Positions 17,514 to 24,309 of a stretch of 64,000 nucleotides of DNA are shown here, in pieces. The notes under the pieces are model-generated. The model was not told the DNA's origin. It saw only the letters and a program-made list of their open reading frames with translations, and ran no database searches. Each line of letters opens with the position of its first letter. Within the stretch, counting starts at the first letter, position 1. Origin of the DNA: Clostridiales bacterium (GTDB lineage Bacteria; Bacillota; Clostridia; Saccharofermentanales; Saccharofermentanaceae); assembly GCA_017617995.1 (NCBI GenBank), contig JAFZVE010000011.1, forward strand, positions 1 through 64,000, read 5' to 3'. The position numbers and the translations under genes are program-made.

Positions 17514-18656
17514 TTACTCGTTTACGATCTTCTCGTTGTTGAACAAGTGGCTTACGATGCCGAGGCAGAGGATGCCGAATACGATGTTGATCGCACAGGT
17601 CATCAGGATATCGGAGGTGCTCACACCCGTAAGAAGGATGTTCTTCGTAAGGTATGTCGCATTCCACATCGGGATCAGGTAGTTCGTGGTACCGACCTTC
17701 GAGAGCATCGCATCCATACCGGCATTTGATGTCAGGAACGAACCGAGGAACAGTATCATGATCGGGATCACAGAGAGAGTCTGCGCCGAGCGCGCGGTCT
17801 TCGCCAGCGTGGAGATGATGAGGATCAAGCCCACGAGTGCAAATGCCTCGCAAATGATCACGACGAATGTCAGGATATAGTCGGTCGCCGCATAGGTCAC
17901 CGCATACTCACCGAGCATCTTGTTAAATGTACTCATCAGGTAAGCAAGTCCGGCGAACGCGGAGATCGCACTGATGCCCGCTGCTGTCATGACGGCCAGT
18001 GCTTTTCCGATCGCGACAGAGCTTCTGCTGACCGGAGTGATGAGCACGGTATTGAGGAAGTTGCTCTCCTTATCGCCCGCGATGATGTTGCTCGCGAGGG
18101 CCATGATACCGTAGATGATCGTCATCACGAGAAGACCCGGCACCATGCTGGCGATCAGATTCTTTGCCTGATAATCTTCATCACCGAGGTCGTACGTGAT
18201 GGACGTATCCGCATTGATCGTAAAGACCTCCGGACGGAGTGTATCGAGGAGCGTAGAGATCTTGTCACGAACCTTCAGGGACTCGGTATTTGAGGAGTTG
18301 TAATAGATCTCGATATTCGGGATATTTGCGCCTTCCGGATCGATCGCGAAATTATCAGGGAAGATCACGAGCATCTCGGCTTCCTTGTTCTTGATCTGAT
18401 CGATCGTAGTTTGCTTTTCGACCTGCTTATCGGAAAAACCGATAGCCTTAAGCGCGGCCGCCATCTCCTCCGACGCATTCATGTAGTACGCGTTATAAGT
18501 CTTCTCCTCGTTCTCCGTATCGTTCATCGCGCTCATCAGAAAACCTTCCATGAACATGATGGCAAACGGCAGGATGATACACATCAGGAGAATCGTCCTG
18601 TCTTTGAGGATCGATCGGATCTCTTTCTTATAAACTGTGGAAATATCTTTCATCAT
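17514..18656 (-). CDS. ABC-2 type exporter permease, NatB-like
   Basis: A 380-residue permease. An N-terminal membrane helix is followed by an extracellular loop of about 140 residues, then five to six C-terminal helices. The sequence around GDKESNFLNTVLITPVSRSSVAIGK is the usual ABC-2 elbow region. With its ATPase it resembles the NatAB family, which exports sodium or small molecules; the substrate is not readable. It lies 31 nt downstream of the ATPase gene. AGGTG precedes the ATG. Confidence 0.88.
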   Translation of the reverse strand: MMKDISTVYKKEIRSILKDRTILLMCIILPFAIMFMEGFLMSAMNDTENEEKTYNAYYMNASEEMAAALKAIGFSDKQVEKQTTIDQIKNKEAEMLVIFPDNFAIDPEGANIPNIEIYYNSSNTESLKVRDKISTLLDTLRPEVFTINADTSITYDLGDEDYQAKNLIASMVPGLLVMTIIYGIMALASNIIAGDKESNFLNTVLITPVSRSSVAIGKALAVMTAAGISAISAFAGLAYLMSTFNKMLGEYAVTYAATDYILTFVVIICEAFALVGLILIISTLAKTARSAQTLSVIPIMILFLGSFLTSNAGMDAMLSKVGTTNYLIPMWNATYLTKNILLTGVSTSDILMTCAINIVFGILCLGIVSHLFNNEKIVNE

Positions 18657-18687
18657 CTTATTTCACCTAACCTTCGATTCGCCTTTC

Positions 18688-19458
18688 TCAATTCTTGCTC
18701 TGATACTGTGTGTAGATGTCGTAGAACGAATCTTCCAGCGAGCGGCCGTTCATGAGGTTCGGCAGCGTATCGTTGACGACGATCTTTCCGTTTACGATCA
18801 TGGCCGCACGGTCACAGATCTTCTCAACCAGATCGAAAAGATGGGTGGAAATGATCATGCATTTTCCTTCTTCTTTCATACGGAGGATAAACTCACGCAC
18901 ATCGCGCGATGCGATAATATCCAGGCCGTTCGTCGGCTCGTCGAAGATGATAAAATCCGGATCATGGATAACGGAGATCGCCAGCGAGACTTTCTGTCTC
19001 ATGCCCTGCGAGAGCTTGCTGATTTTCGTGTCCGCGAACTGGTCGACACCGAATGTCGAGAACAGCTCCTTCTTTCTCGCTTCGGCCTTCTCCTTCGGAA
19101 CGTGATACAGTCCCGCGAAATATTCAAACATGTCATTGGCGGTCGATTTCTTATCGAGCTGCAGATCCGTCGTCAGGAACGCGAAATGGTTCTTGATCTC
19201 GATCGGATCGGTCTTGATGCTTTTTCCGTCATAAAGGACATCTCCCGTGTCCGGTTTGATGAGCGTCGCGAGCATTCTCATCGTTGTCGTCTTACCTGCA
19301 CCGTTCGGTCCCAAAAGTCCGAAAACCTCTCCGGAATGTGCGGTGAAGCTGATATCATCTACCGCGACCTTTTTTCTGTTCGGCAGGTCCTGCGCGCGTC
19401 TCTGCGCTTCACTGAGCATAAAGGATTTGCTCAGATTCTTTGCTTCCAGCGTATGCAT
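18688..19458 (-). CDS. ABC exporter ATP-binding subunit, NatA-like
   Basis: A 256-residue ATPase with Walker A GPNGAGKTT, Q-loop region FLTTDLQLDKKSTANDM, signature LSQGMRQKVSLA (SQG instead of SGG), Walker B FIIFDEPTNGLD and the switch His in ISTHLFD. It powers the neighbouring permease. The ATG at 19458 is chosen because GGAGGG lies 7 nt upstream; the frame is open for 15 more codons without support. Confidence 0.92.
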   Translation of the reverse strand: MHTLEAKNLSKSFMLSEAQRRAQDLPNRKKVAVDDISFTAHSGEVFGLLGPNGAGKTTTMRMLATLIKPDTGDVLYDGKSIKTDPIEIKNHFAFLTTDLQLDKKSTANDMFEYFAGLYHVPKEKAEARKKELFSTFGVDQFADTKISKLSQGMRQKVSLAISVIHDPDFIIFDEPTNGLDIIASRDVREFILRMKEEGKCMIISTHLFDLVEKICDRAAMIVNGKIVVNDTLPNLMNGRSLEDSFYDIYTQYQSKN

Positions 19459-19621
19459 AAATTTGCCCTCCACTTCATTTTTCCTCTTCATCTTAATCAG
19501 CATTTCTAAATATATCGCAAAGTTCCGATTCCATAAAGTTAATTTTTTATAAAGGCCCTGCAGTTTACTTCGCGAAATGCACTTCCCACCCGAATCATTC
19601 TCTTCGTCCCCTCCCCTGCGT

Positions 19622-19650
19622 TTGTCCCATTTAAGCCGTCATGTTAAAAT
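19622..19650 (+). promoter_or_regulatory. Promoter of the HAD / glycerol-1-phosphate dehydrogenase operon
   Basis: TTGTCC, a 17-nt spacer and TAAAAT, 29 nt upstream of the GTG start. Confidence 0.6.
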
Positions 19651-19678
19651 GTGAAAAACGCAACAGAGGAGAATCATC

Positions 19679-20338
19679 GTGAAAGAGAAAAAAGGAATCA
19701 TCTTCGACATGGACGGCACAGTCTGGGACAGCTCCGAGAACGTGGCCAAAGCATGGACGGTTAAGGTAAAAGAAGCGGGCTTCGACAAAGTCGTGACCCA
19801 GGAAGATATCAAGAGCGTCATGGGAAAACCGATGGATGTTATCGCCGACACGCTCTTCACATACACGAAGAAAGGCAAGCAGCGAAATGCTCTCCGCGAG
19901 GCGTGTGAAAACTACGAAAACGAGTACCTCCGTGAGTACGGCGGTCTCCTTTATCCGGAAGTTGTCGAGACATGGGAGAAGCTGAAGAAAGAGGGCTATC
20001 ACCTCTACATCGTCAGCAACTGTCAGGCCGGCTATGTCGAGGCATTTCTCGAGTTCTTCCGGATCCCCTGGGGAAAGCCGTCCTGCCTCATCGAGGACAT
20101 CGAGTGCTATGGAAATAACTTCCTCCAGAAGGATGAAAACATCAAGCTCATGGCCGAGAGAAACAAGCTTACGAAAGCCTGCTATGTGGGCGATATCCAG
20201 AGCGATTACGACGCCACGGCGAAGGCCGGTTTCCCGTTTATCCACGCCACATACGGCTTCGGAAAAATCAACGTTCCCGTCCCCGAGATCCACAAGTTCA
20301 GTGATCTTTCGGACGTAGTGAAGGAGGTCCTTTCATGA
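19679..20338 (+). CDS. HAD-superfamily phosphatase
   Basis: A 219-residue HAD hydrolase with motif I FDMDGTVWDSS, motif II VSNCQAG, a Lys near LQKDENIK, and motif IV as VGDIQSDYDA. The translation starts at GTG 19679 with GAGGAG 8 nt upstream. Its last codon overlaps the next gene by 4 nt (ATGA), so the two products are probably made together. A phosphatase acting on glycerol-1-phosphate or a related triose phosphate would fit, but this is inference. Confidence 0.88.
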   Translation: MKEKKGIIFDMDGTVWDSSENVAKAWTVKVKEAGFDKVVTQEDIKSVMGKPMDVIADTLFTYTKKGKQRNALREACENYENEYLREYGGLLYPEVVETWEKLKKEGYHLYIVSNCQAGYVEAFLEFFRIPWGKPSCLIEDIECYGNNFLQKDENIKLMAERNKLTKACYVGDIQSDYDATAKAGFPFIHATYGFGKINVPVPEIHKFSDLSDVVKEVLS

Positions 20339-21390
20339 ACAAGAATCACATCAATATTCCTTCCATCCTGAAGATCGAAAAAGGTGTCACATCGAAGATC
20401 GGCACCTACCTAAAAGATGCCGAACTCACCGAGGTCACGATCCTTTTCGGAAACGGCCTGATCGCCATGTTCGGCGACACGGTTTTTAAGTCCTGTGAGG
20501 AAGCGGGCGTCACGATCCTGCACCATCAGGAGATGGATACGGTCGACTTTAACGACATCACGGATCTGGCTTTCCAGATCCCGAATAAGACGAAGGCCAT
20601 CATCGGCATGGGCGGCGGCAAAGTCATCGATGCGGCGAAGTATATCGGATACATCCTGCACATCCCGTTCATCAGTGTCCCGACCAGTTCCTCGTCCGAC
20701 GGTTTTTCCAGTTCGAGTGCGTCACTTACGATAGGTGGTCACAGAAGATCCCTTCCCGCCAAGCTCGCATTCGGGATCCTCGTGGATACTGACGTCATAA
20801 AGAGCGCACCGGTGCGTTTCCTGTATTCCGGTGTCGGCGATATGGTCGCGAAGATCTCCTCGACATATGACTGGCAGCACGAAGAAGATCTCGGCTATGA
20901 CGAGGTCAATGACTTCGCGTTCATGATCGCGAAAAAGGCCGTGAACTCATTTGTAAGAACTCCGTTCGAGTCGATCAACGAAGAGCTTTTCCTGAAGGAA
21001 CTGCTGGACTCACTTGCGATGAGTGGCATCGCAAATGAGATCGCCGGTTCTTCCGCGCCGACATCGGGAAGTGAACATCTCATCTCCCACGCGCTCGACC
21101 AGCTTCTCGAGAAGCCGCAACTGCACGGTGTCCAAGTCGGTATCGCGACATACATCATGTGCAAGATCTGCGATCACAGATGGAAGAGGATCGACACCGT
21201 CTTCACCAAGACCGGCTTCTGGGATTTCTGTGCGACTCTCGATCTGAAGGCATCCGATTACTGTGATGCGATCGATATGGCTCCGCAGATCAAGCCGCAT
21301 CGTCACACGTATCTGCACGAAGAAAAGTACAGAGAATTGGCGAAGAAACTCATCGTGGAAGATCCGAAACTGACTGCGATTTTGAAGTAA
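20335..21390 (+). CDS. araM: sn-glycerol-1-phosphate dehydrogenase, AraM/EgsA type
   Basis: A 351-residue metal-dependent alcohol dehydrogenase-fold enzyme that should reduce dihydroxyacetone phosphate to sn-glycerol-1-phosphate with NAD(P)H. The NAD-binding motif is IIGMGGGKVIDAAKYIG and the substrate loop VPTSSSSDGFSSSSASL. Metal ligands are Asp in YSGVGDMVAKISS and His in SGSEHLISHALD and in LHGVQVGIATY. The family supplies the archaeal-type glycerophosphate enantiomer in some bacteria (for example for heptaprenylglyceryl phosphate in Bacillus). Here it is coupled to a phosphatase. It ends in repeat element B. Confidence 0.92.
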   Translation: MNKNHINIPSILKIEKGVTSKIGTYLKDAELTEVTILFGNGLIAMFGDTVFKSCEEAGVTILHHQEMDTVDFNDITDLAFQIPNKTKAIIGMGGGKVIDAAKYIGYILHIPFISVPTSSSSDGFSSSSASLTIGGHRRSLPAKLAFGILVDTDVIKSAPVRFLYSGVGDMVAKISSTYDWQHEEDLGYDEVNDFAFMIAKKAVNSFVRTPFESINEELFLKELLDSLAMSGIANEIAGSSAPTSGSEHLISHALDQLLEKPQLHGVQVGIATYIMCKICDHRWKRIDTVFTKTGFWDFCATLDLKASDYCDAIDMAPQIKPHRHTYLHEEKYRELAKKLIVEDPKLTAILK

Positions 21391-21463
21391 CAAAAGAAGA
21401 GATTTCCTGTGCTGTCCTCGGAATCTTCGGTTCCTGCAGAGGCACTTCGAAATCTCTTTTTTG
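21391..21463 (+). repeat. Structured intergenic element, copy B (terminator-like)
   Basis: The outer stem (about 15 bp around AAGAGATTTC/GAAATCTCTTTTTTG) encloses the conserved core CTGTGCTGTCCTCGGA...TTCCTGCAGAGGCAC with an apical TTCG loop. It begins directly at the stop of the dehydrogenase gene, so it works as its terminator. Confidence 0.8.
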
Positions 21464-21478
21464 TTTCGTAGGGAACGT

Positions 21479-21500
21479 CTATAAATATATATATTTATAG
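21479..21500. repeat. 22-bp perfect AT palindrome
   Basis: CTATAAATATATATATTTAT plus AG is self-complementary throughout. It lies about 50 nt upstream of the strong promoter of the tRNA region and could be a protein-binding or easily melted site. Confidence 0.6.
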
Positions 21501-21546
21501 GCTTTCGGCCGCTTTAAAATTTTTTCAACAAATTTGAAAAAAGGGG

Positions 21547-21574
21547 TTTACAAATCATTTTTCCTGGGTATAAT
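21547..21574 (+). promoter_or_regulatory. Strong promoter upstream of the tRNA array
   Basis: TTTACA, a 16-nt spacer and a perfect TATAAT, preceded by A/T-rich sequence. Transcription should start near 21581. Confidence 0.85.
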
Positions 21575-21588
21575 ACGAACCAGATGAA

Positions 21589-21653
21589 GGAAGTGCCTGT
21601 CCGACATCCAATTCGAAAAGTCGAGTTTGGATCGTGCAGCACTTCTTTTTTTG
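21589..21653 (+). terminator. Leader terminator or attenuator (possible 70-nt small RNA)
   Basis: GGAAGTGC pairs with GCACTTC around an inner ATCCAA/TTGGAT hairpin and is followed by TTTTTTT. It ends about 70 nt after the predicted start site. Transcripts either stop here as a small RNA or read through into the small ORF. Confidence 0.75.
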
Positions 21654-21690
21654 TTTACACAAATTGATTGAAACGAAAGGACGGAAAGAA

Positions 21691-21855
21691 ATGGCGACAT
21701 TTACATTGAAAAACCTGATAAGAAAAATCGAAGCACTCTTTACATCAGTGTTTACTTCCGTGCGCTATTCTTATGCCCTCATAGCAATCGACGAGTGCGA
21801 ATACGACTGGAACAAGAACATTGATGACCTCAGAAACGAGCGATTACGATGTTGA
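21691..21855 (+). CDS. Small protein of unknown function
   Basis: A 54-residue ORF, MATFTLKNLIRKIEALFTS at the start and DECEYDWNKNIDDLRNERLRC at the end: a basic amphipathic helix, then an acidic segment. AAAGGA precedes the ATG at a good distance. It lies between two strong terminators, after a strong promoter and before the tRNA array. I know no family for it; it may be a regulatory or leader peptide. Confidence 0.6.
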   Translation: MATFTLKNLIRKIEALFTSVFTSVRYSYALIAIDECEYDWNKNIDDLRNERLRC

Positions 21856-21894
21856 TTCTTTTTTGTTTAGGCACAAGCAAAATGTGATTCAGCA

Positions 21895-21937
21895 GGACCG
21901 CTCGATGAAGAAAAAAAGAATCGGGCGGTCCTTTTTT
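21895..21937 (+). terminator. Terminator after the 54-codon ORF
   Basis: A 12-bp stem GGACCGCTCGAT/ATCGGGCGGTCC (one G-T pair) followed by TTTTTTG. Confidence 0.9.
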
Positions 21938-21970
21938 GTTCTTCACGAACCTTGACAATCTAGAAAACAA

Positions 21971-22047
21971 TTCCGGGTAGCTCAGCTGGTAGTAGCGTTC
22001 GGCCGTTAACCGAAAGGTCGTGGGTTCGAGCCCCACCCCGGGAGCCA
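21971..22047 (+). tRNA. tRNA-Asn (GTT)
   Basis: Acceptor TTCCGGG/CCCGGGA, T loop TTCGAGC, encoded CCA. The anticodon arm TTCGG-CCGTTAA-CCGAA gives GTT, but position 33 reads C instead of the near-universal U. Confidence 0.9.
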
Positions 22048-22172
22048 GTTCAGATGACAGATAAAGAACCAGGCACTCTTTTTCGGGTCATCTGAGGGGA
22101 ACTGCGGGAAGTGCTTTTCGCGAAGAAAACTCCCAGCGAAAAGCACTCTCCCCAGCAGTCGTCCCCGTTAGT
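22048..22172 (+). other. Structured spacer between tRNA-Asn and tRNA-Phe
   Basis: Two nested hairpins: CAGATGAC/GTCATCTG, then a long stem built from facing copies of the AAAAGCACT motif (22110 and 22139; GTGCTTTTCGC with GCGAAAAGCAC). It may be a processing or pause structure in the array transcript. Confidence 0.6.
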
Positions 22173-22248
22173 GGAGGGTAAGCTAATCCGGTGAAAGCAT
22201 CTGGTTGAATCCCAGAAGAGGTTGGTCCGACACCAACACTCTCCACCA
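22173..22248 (+). tRNA. tRNA-Phe (GAA), atypical T loop
   Basis: Acceptor GGAGGGT/ACTCTCC and anticodon arm TCTGG-TTGAATC-CCAGA give anticodon GAA. The T loop is TCCGACA rather than TTCRANY and position 37 is T. CCA is encoded. The gene may be degenerate. Confidence 0.75.
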
Positions 22249-22253
22249 TTTTC

Positions 22254-22328
22254 GGATCTGTAGTTTAGTGGTAAAACAGCGGACCTTTAATCCGTAAGAC
22301 AGGAGTTCGAATCTCTTTAGATCCACCA
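22254..22328 (+). tRNA. tRNA-Lys (TTT)
   Basis: Acceptor GGATCTG/TAGATCC, anticodon arm GCGGA-CCTTTAA-TCCGT, T loop TTCGAAT, CCA encoded. As in tRNA-Asn, position 33 is C. Confidence 0.9.
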
Positions 22329-22332
22329 GTAT

Positions 22333-22406
22333 GGCCATATGGTATAGCGGTATTATGTCGGCTTGTCGCGCCGAAGATCGGGGTTCGACTCCCCGTATGG
22401 TCGCCA
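22333..22406 (+). tRNA. tRNA-Asp (GTC)
   Basis: Acceptor GGCCATA/TATGGTC, anticodon arm TCGGC-TTGTCGC-GCCGA, T arm CGGGG-TTCGACT-CCCCG, CCA encoded. Confidence 0.93.
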
Positions 22407-22414
22407 ATAATCTC

Positions 22415-22490
22415 GGCCCCTTGGTCAAGTGGTTACGACATCACACTTTCAATGTGAAGAGGATGGGTTCAATTCCCGCAGGGGTCACCA
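22415..22490 (+). tRNA. tRNA-Glu (TTC)
   Basis: Acceptor GGCCCCT/AGGGGTC, anticodon arm TCACA-CTTTCAA-TGTGA, T loop TTCAATT, CCA encoded. Confidence 0.93.
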
Positions 22491-22494
22491 ATAC

Positions 22495-22570
22495 GGCGCT
22501 TTCCTCTAAGAGGTAAGGAGATCAGACTCTCAATCTGAAAATATGGGTTCGAGTCCCGTAAGCGTCACCA
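22495..22570 (+). tRNA. tRNA-Glu (CTC)
   Basis: Acceptor GGCGCTT/AAGCGTC, anticodon arm TCAGA-CTCTCAA-TCTGA, T loop TTCGAGT, CCA encoded. A second Glu isoacceptor next to the TTC form. Confidence 0.92.
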
Positions 22571-22574
22571 ATTT

Positions 22575-22648
22575 GCTTCTGTAGCACAACGGTAGTGCGG
22601 CTGCCTTGTAAGCAGTTGATGAGGGTTCGAGTCCCTACGGAAGCTCCA
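22575..22648 (+). tRNA. tRNA-Thr (TGT)
   Basis: Acceptor GCTTCTG/CGGAAGC, anticodon arm GCTGC-CTTGTAA-GCAGT, T loop TTCGAGT, CCA encoded. Confidence 0.93.
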
Positions 22649-22653
22649 AAAAT

Positions 22654-22727
22654 GCCGGCGTAGTGTAACGGTAGCACGACAGTCTCCAAAACTGTTTGTC
22701 GAGGTTCAAATCCTTGCGTCGGTGCCA
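22654..22727 (+). tRNA. tRNA-Trp (CCA)
   Basis: Acceptor GCCGGCG/CGTCGGT, anticodon arm ACAGT-CTCCAAA-ACTGT, T loop TTCAAAT, CCA end encoded. Confidence 0.93.
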
Positions 22728-22732
22728 AATAT

Positions 22733-22805
22733 GGCAGGGAGGGTCGGTTCCCATTCTGGCCTCATAAGCCAGATGATTCGAGTTCAACTCTCGGCCCTGC
22801 AACCA
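22733..22805 (+). tRNA. tRNA-Met or tRNA-Ile2 (CAT)
   Basis: Acceptor GGCAGGG pairs with CCCTGCA except for a G-A mismatch at 1-72. The D arm is compact (GGG-TCGGTT-CCC). The anticodon arm CTGGC-CTCATAA-GCCAG gives CAT. It lacks the three G-C pairs of initiator tRNA, so elongator Met or lysidine-type Ile is more likely. CCA encoded. Confidence 0.85.
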
Positions 22806-22810
22806 CATAC

Positions 22811-22884
22811 TGTAGCTTCTTTCAAAGGTAGGAAGCCCGTCTGATACGCGGGTAATGACAGTTCGATTCTGTCAGCTACAACCA
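22811..22884 (+). tRNA. tRNA-Ile (GAT), first copy
   Basis: Perfect acceptor TGTAGCT/AGCTACA, anticodon arm CCCGT-CTGATAC-GCGGG, T arm with TTCGATT, CCA encoded. The next tRNA begins at the following base. Confidence 0.9.
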
Positions 22885-22962
22885 TGGAACATAGCTCAAG
22901 CTGGTGAGAGCATCGGCCTTATAAGCCGGAGGTTCAGAGTTCGAGTCTCTGTGTTCCTACCA
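22885..22962 (+). tRNA. tRNA-Ile (TAT)
   Basis: Canonical T8-A9 spacing gives acceptor TGGAACA/TGTTCCT with a T-T mismatch at 1-72. D arm is GCTC/GAGC. The anticodon arm CGGC-CTTATAA-GCCG gives TAT, T loop TTCGAGT, CCA encoded. Most bacteria read AUA with a lysidine-modified CAT tRNA; TAT-type Ile tRNAs are uncommon. Confidence 0.85.
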
Positions 22963-23797
22963 CCCGCATCGGATGTATGTATCCTATGCGATCGTCAATT
23001 TATTGACCGGCCGGTTTCGGGCCGTCAGATAAACCTGGCAACAGGGATAAAGTAAACGAAGGCTCACTTTGTTTGCGACATCGGGTGACCGGTGTTCATC
23101 GGAAAACCTACATGATCTGCATTCACCTACGGTTCGAGGCCAACTGGTGAGAACTATGGAGGAATGACGGTATCGGAAAATGCCGGGTATCCGGAAACGG
23201 AGAGCAGGTCAGTAGTTCTTCGACACGAGCTTCGTAAAAGCAAGTGTCGGATTAACGGTCGCGGACGGTCTGAAAACGAAAGACAGGTCGGATACGATCG
23301 AGCGATGTCGATAACAAGACCAGCAAGGTTGCGATGGATGGACTGTACCCAAAAGGTACGGGTGTCCGAAGATCAGCCTCGTAGCCTAAGAGCAAGATTT
23401 TTAGCTCAACTGGTAGAGCGTTTGCCTGATAAGCGAAATGTTGCCGGTTCGATTCCGGTGGAATCTTCAGTAAAGCAAAAGTGCTGATCACCTGATGCCT
23501 GAAAATGAGCTTATCCATCTGGAAAATGGTGGCTTACCAAGTCCGCAAGACGCGGTAAGAGGAAGTACGAGTAAGTGCAACTCTAACAGCCTGCAAGCTG
23601 TGCATCCCGCAAGGAAGAATGTGCCCAAAGGAAATCTATGAAAGGTCAGGTAAGTGTTTGCCGGTTTTCTCAAAATCGGTGCTCATCATGACTACCGCTT
23701 AACCGGCGGTGTGATAGATGTTGCCAACAACATCGAATGTCATGGCAAAACGCCAACAATCTCAACGTTTTAGTTTGCTTCTCCTATTATGTATATC
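22963..23797 (+). ncRNA. Large structured non-coding RNA candidate (GOLLD/ROOL-like) enclosing a tRNA-Ile
   Basis: About 0.8 kb without a plausible reading frame but dense in clean hairpins. Examples are GCAT-GGAT/ATCC-ATGC (22967), CCTG-GCAA-CAGG (23033), CCG-GAAA-CGG (23192), GACAC.../GTGTC (23221), GTACC-CAAAA-GGTAC (23344), CAGC-CTGCAA-GCTG (23589), CCGCTTAACCGGCGG (23695) and GATGTTG-CCAA-CAACATC (23717). A tRNA-Ile without CCA is embedded near the middle. Size, GNRA-type loops, position next to a tRNA array and an internal tRNA match what is known of GOLLD and ROOL RNAs, which form RNA-only cages and occur in Firmicutes and phages. I cannot recall their consensus well enough to assign one. 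Boundaries are approximate. Confidence 0.6.
23395..23467 (+). tRNA. tRNA-Ile (GAT), second copy, inside the structured RNA
   Basis: Acceptor AGATTTT/GGAATCT (extendable by one pair), T8-A9, D arm GCTC/GAGC, anticodon arm TTTGC-CTGATAA-GCGAA, T arm GCCGG-TTCGATT-CCGGT. The 3' end reads TCAG, so CCA is not encoded, unlike every other tRNA here. Confidence 0.88.
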
Positions 23798-23817
23798 TGA
23801 CGAAAGGAGTGATTTTA

Positions 23818-24309
23818 GTGTTCAGAGCAGCAAGTGGAAAAGAAATGAGTATAGACGAGATCGCGAGTCGTGTCGCAGGGTATCTCATGGAAGATACCGA
23901 CGCACAGTACGAGATCACGGTCGGTACAGACAGTCAGAGCGGAAAAGAAACCAAGATGGTAGAAGTCATCGCAGTCCACCGCAAAGGCCGTGGCGGCATC
24001 TACTTTTATAACATCGAGTTTCTTCCGCTGATCCGAAATCTCAGACAGAAGATCAACGAAGAGACCGGTCGGAGCCTCCGTGTGGCCAATGAACTTCTGA
24101 GTGCGCTGGAAACACCTCTGCTCGAGAAGGACTATACTATCGATGATCTGCATGTCGCCTTTCAGATCCACTGCGATATCGGAACACATGGTAAGACTTC
24201 TATGCTCATTAAAGAAATCACTCGCTGGGTCACAGGTCAGGGGTATATCTGTCTGATCAAACCATACAGTTATACCGCATCCGGAATTGCAAATAAGTAC
24301 AGTAAATGA
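23818..24309 (+). CDS. YkuK-like RNase H-fold protein (DUF458)
   Basis: A 163-residue protein of the DUF458/YkuK family, predicted to have a ribonuclease H-like fold. ITVGTDSQSGKETKMVEVIAVHRK supplies the first strand Asp, and HVAFQIHCDIG the later acidic positions. The family's role is not settled. The GTG at 23818 is chosen because AAAGGAG lies 7 nt upstream; the earlier in-frame ATG lies inside the structured RNA. It directly follows that RNA and ends inside repeat element C. Confidence 0.85.
   Translation: MFRAASGKEMSIDEIASRVAGYLMEDTDAQYEITVGTDSQSGKETKMVEVIAVHRKGRGGIYFYNIEFLPLIRNLRQKINEETGRSLRVANELLSALETPLLEKDYTIDDLHVAFQIHCDIGTHGKTSMLIKEITRWVTGQGYICLIKPYSYTASGIANKYSK

Noticed and set aside
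22733-22805. Initiator tRNA-fMet
   Set aside because: The 1-72 mismatch is suggestive, but the anticodon stem lacks the three consecutive G-C pairs of initiators.
22963-23797. RNase P RNA, tmRNA or a group II intron as the identity of the structured region
   Set aside because: I looked for the RNase P core, the tmRNA tRNA-like ends and tag ORF, and an intron reverse transcriptase or domain V; none is visible, although GCGGTAAGAGG near 23560 is reminiscent of RNase P.
21547-24309. A prophage around the tRNA array
   Set aside because: No integrase, terminase, capsid or att-like duplication was found in or beside the region; only the tRNA style hints at phage origin.
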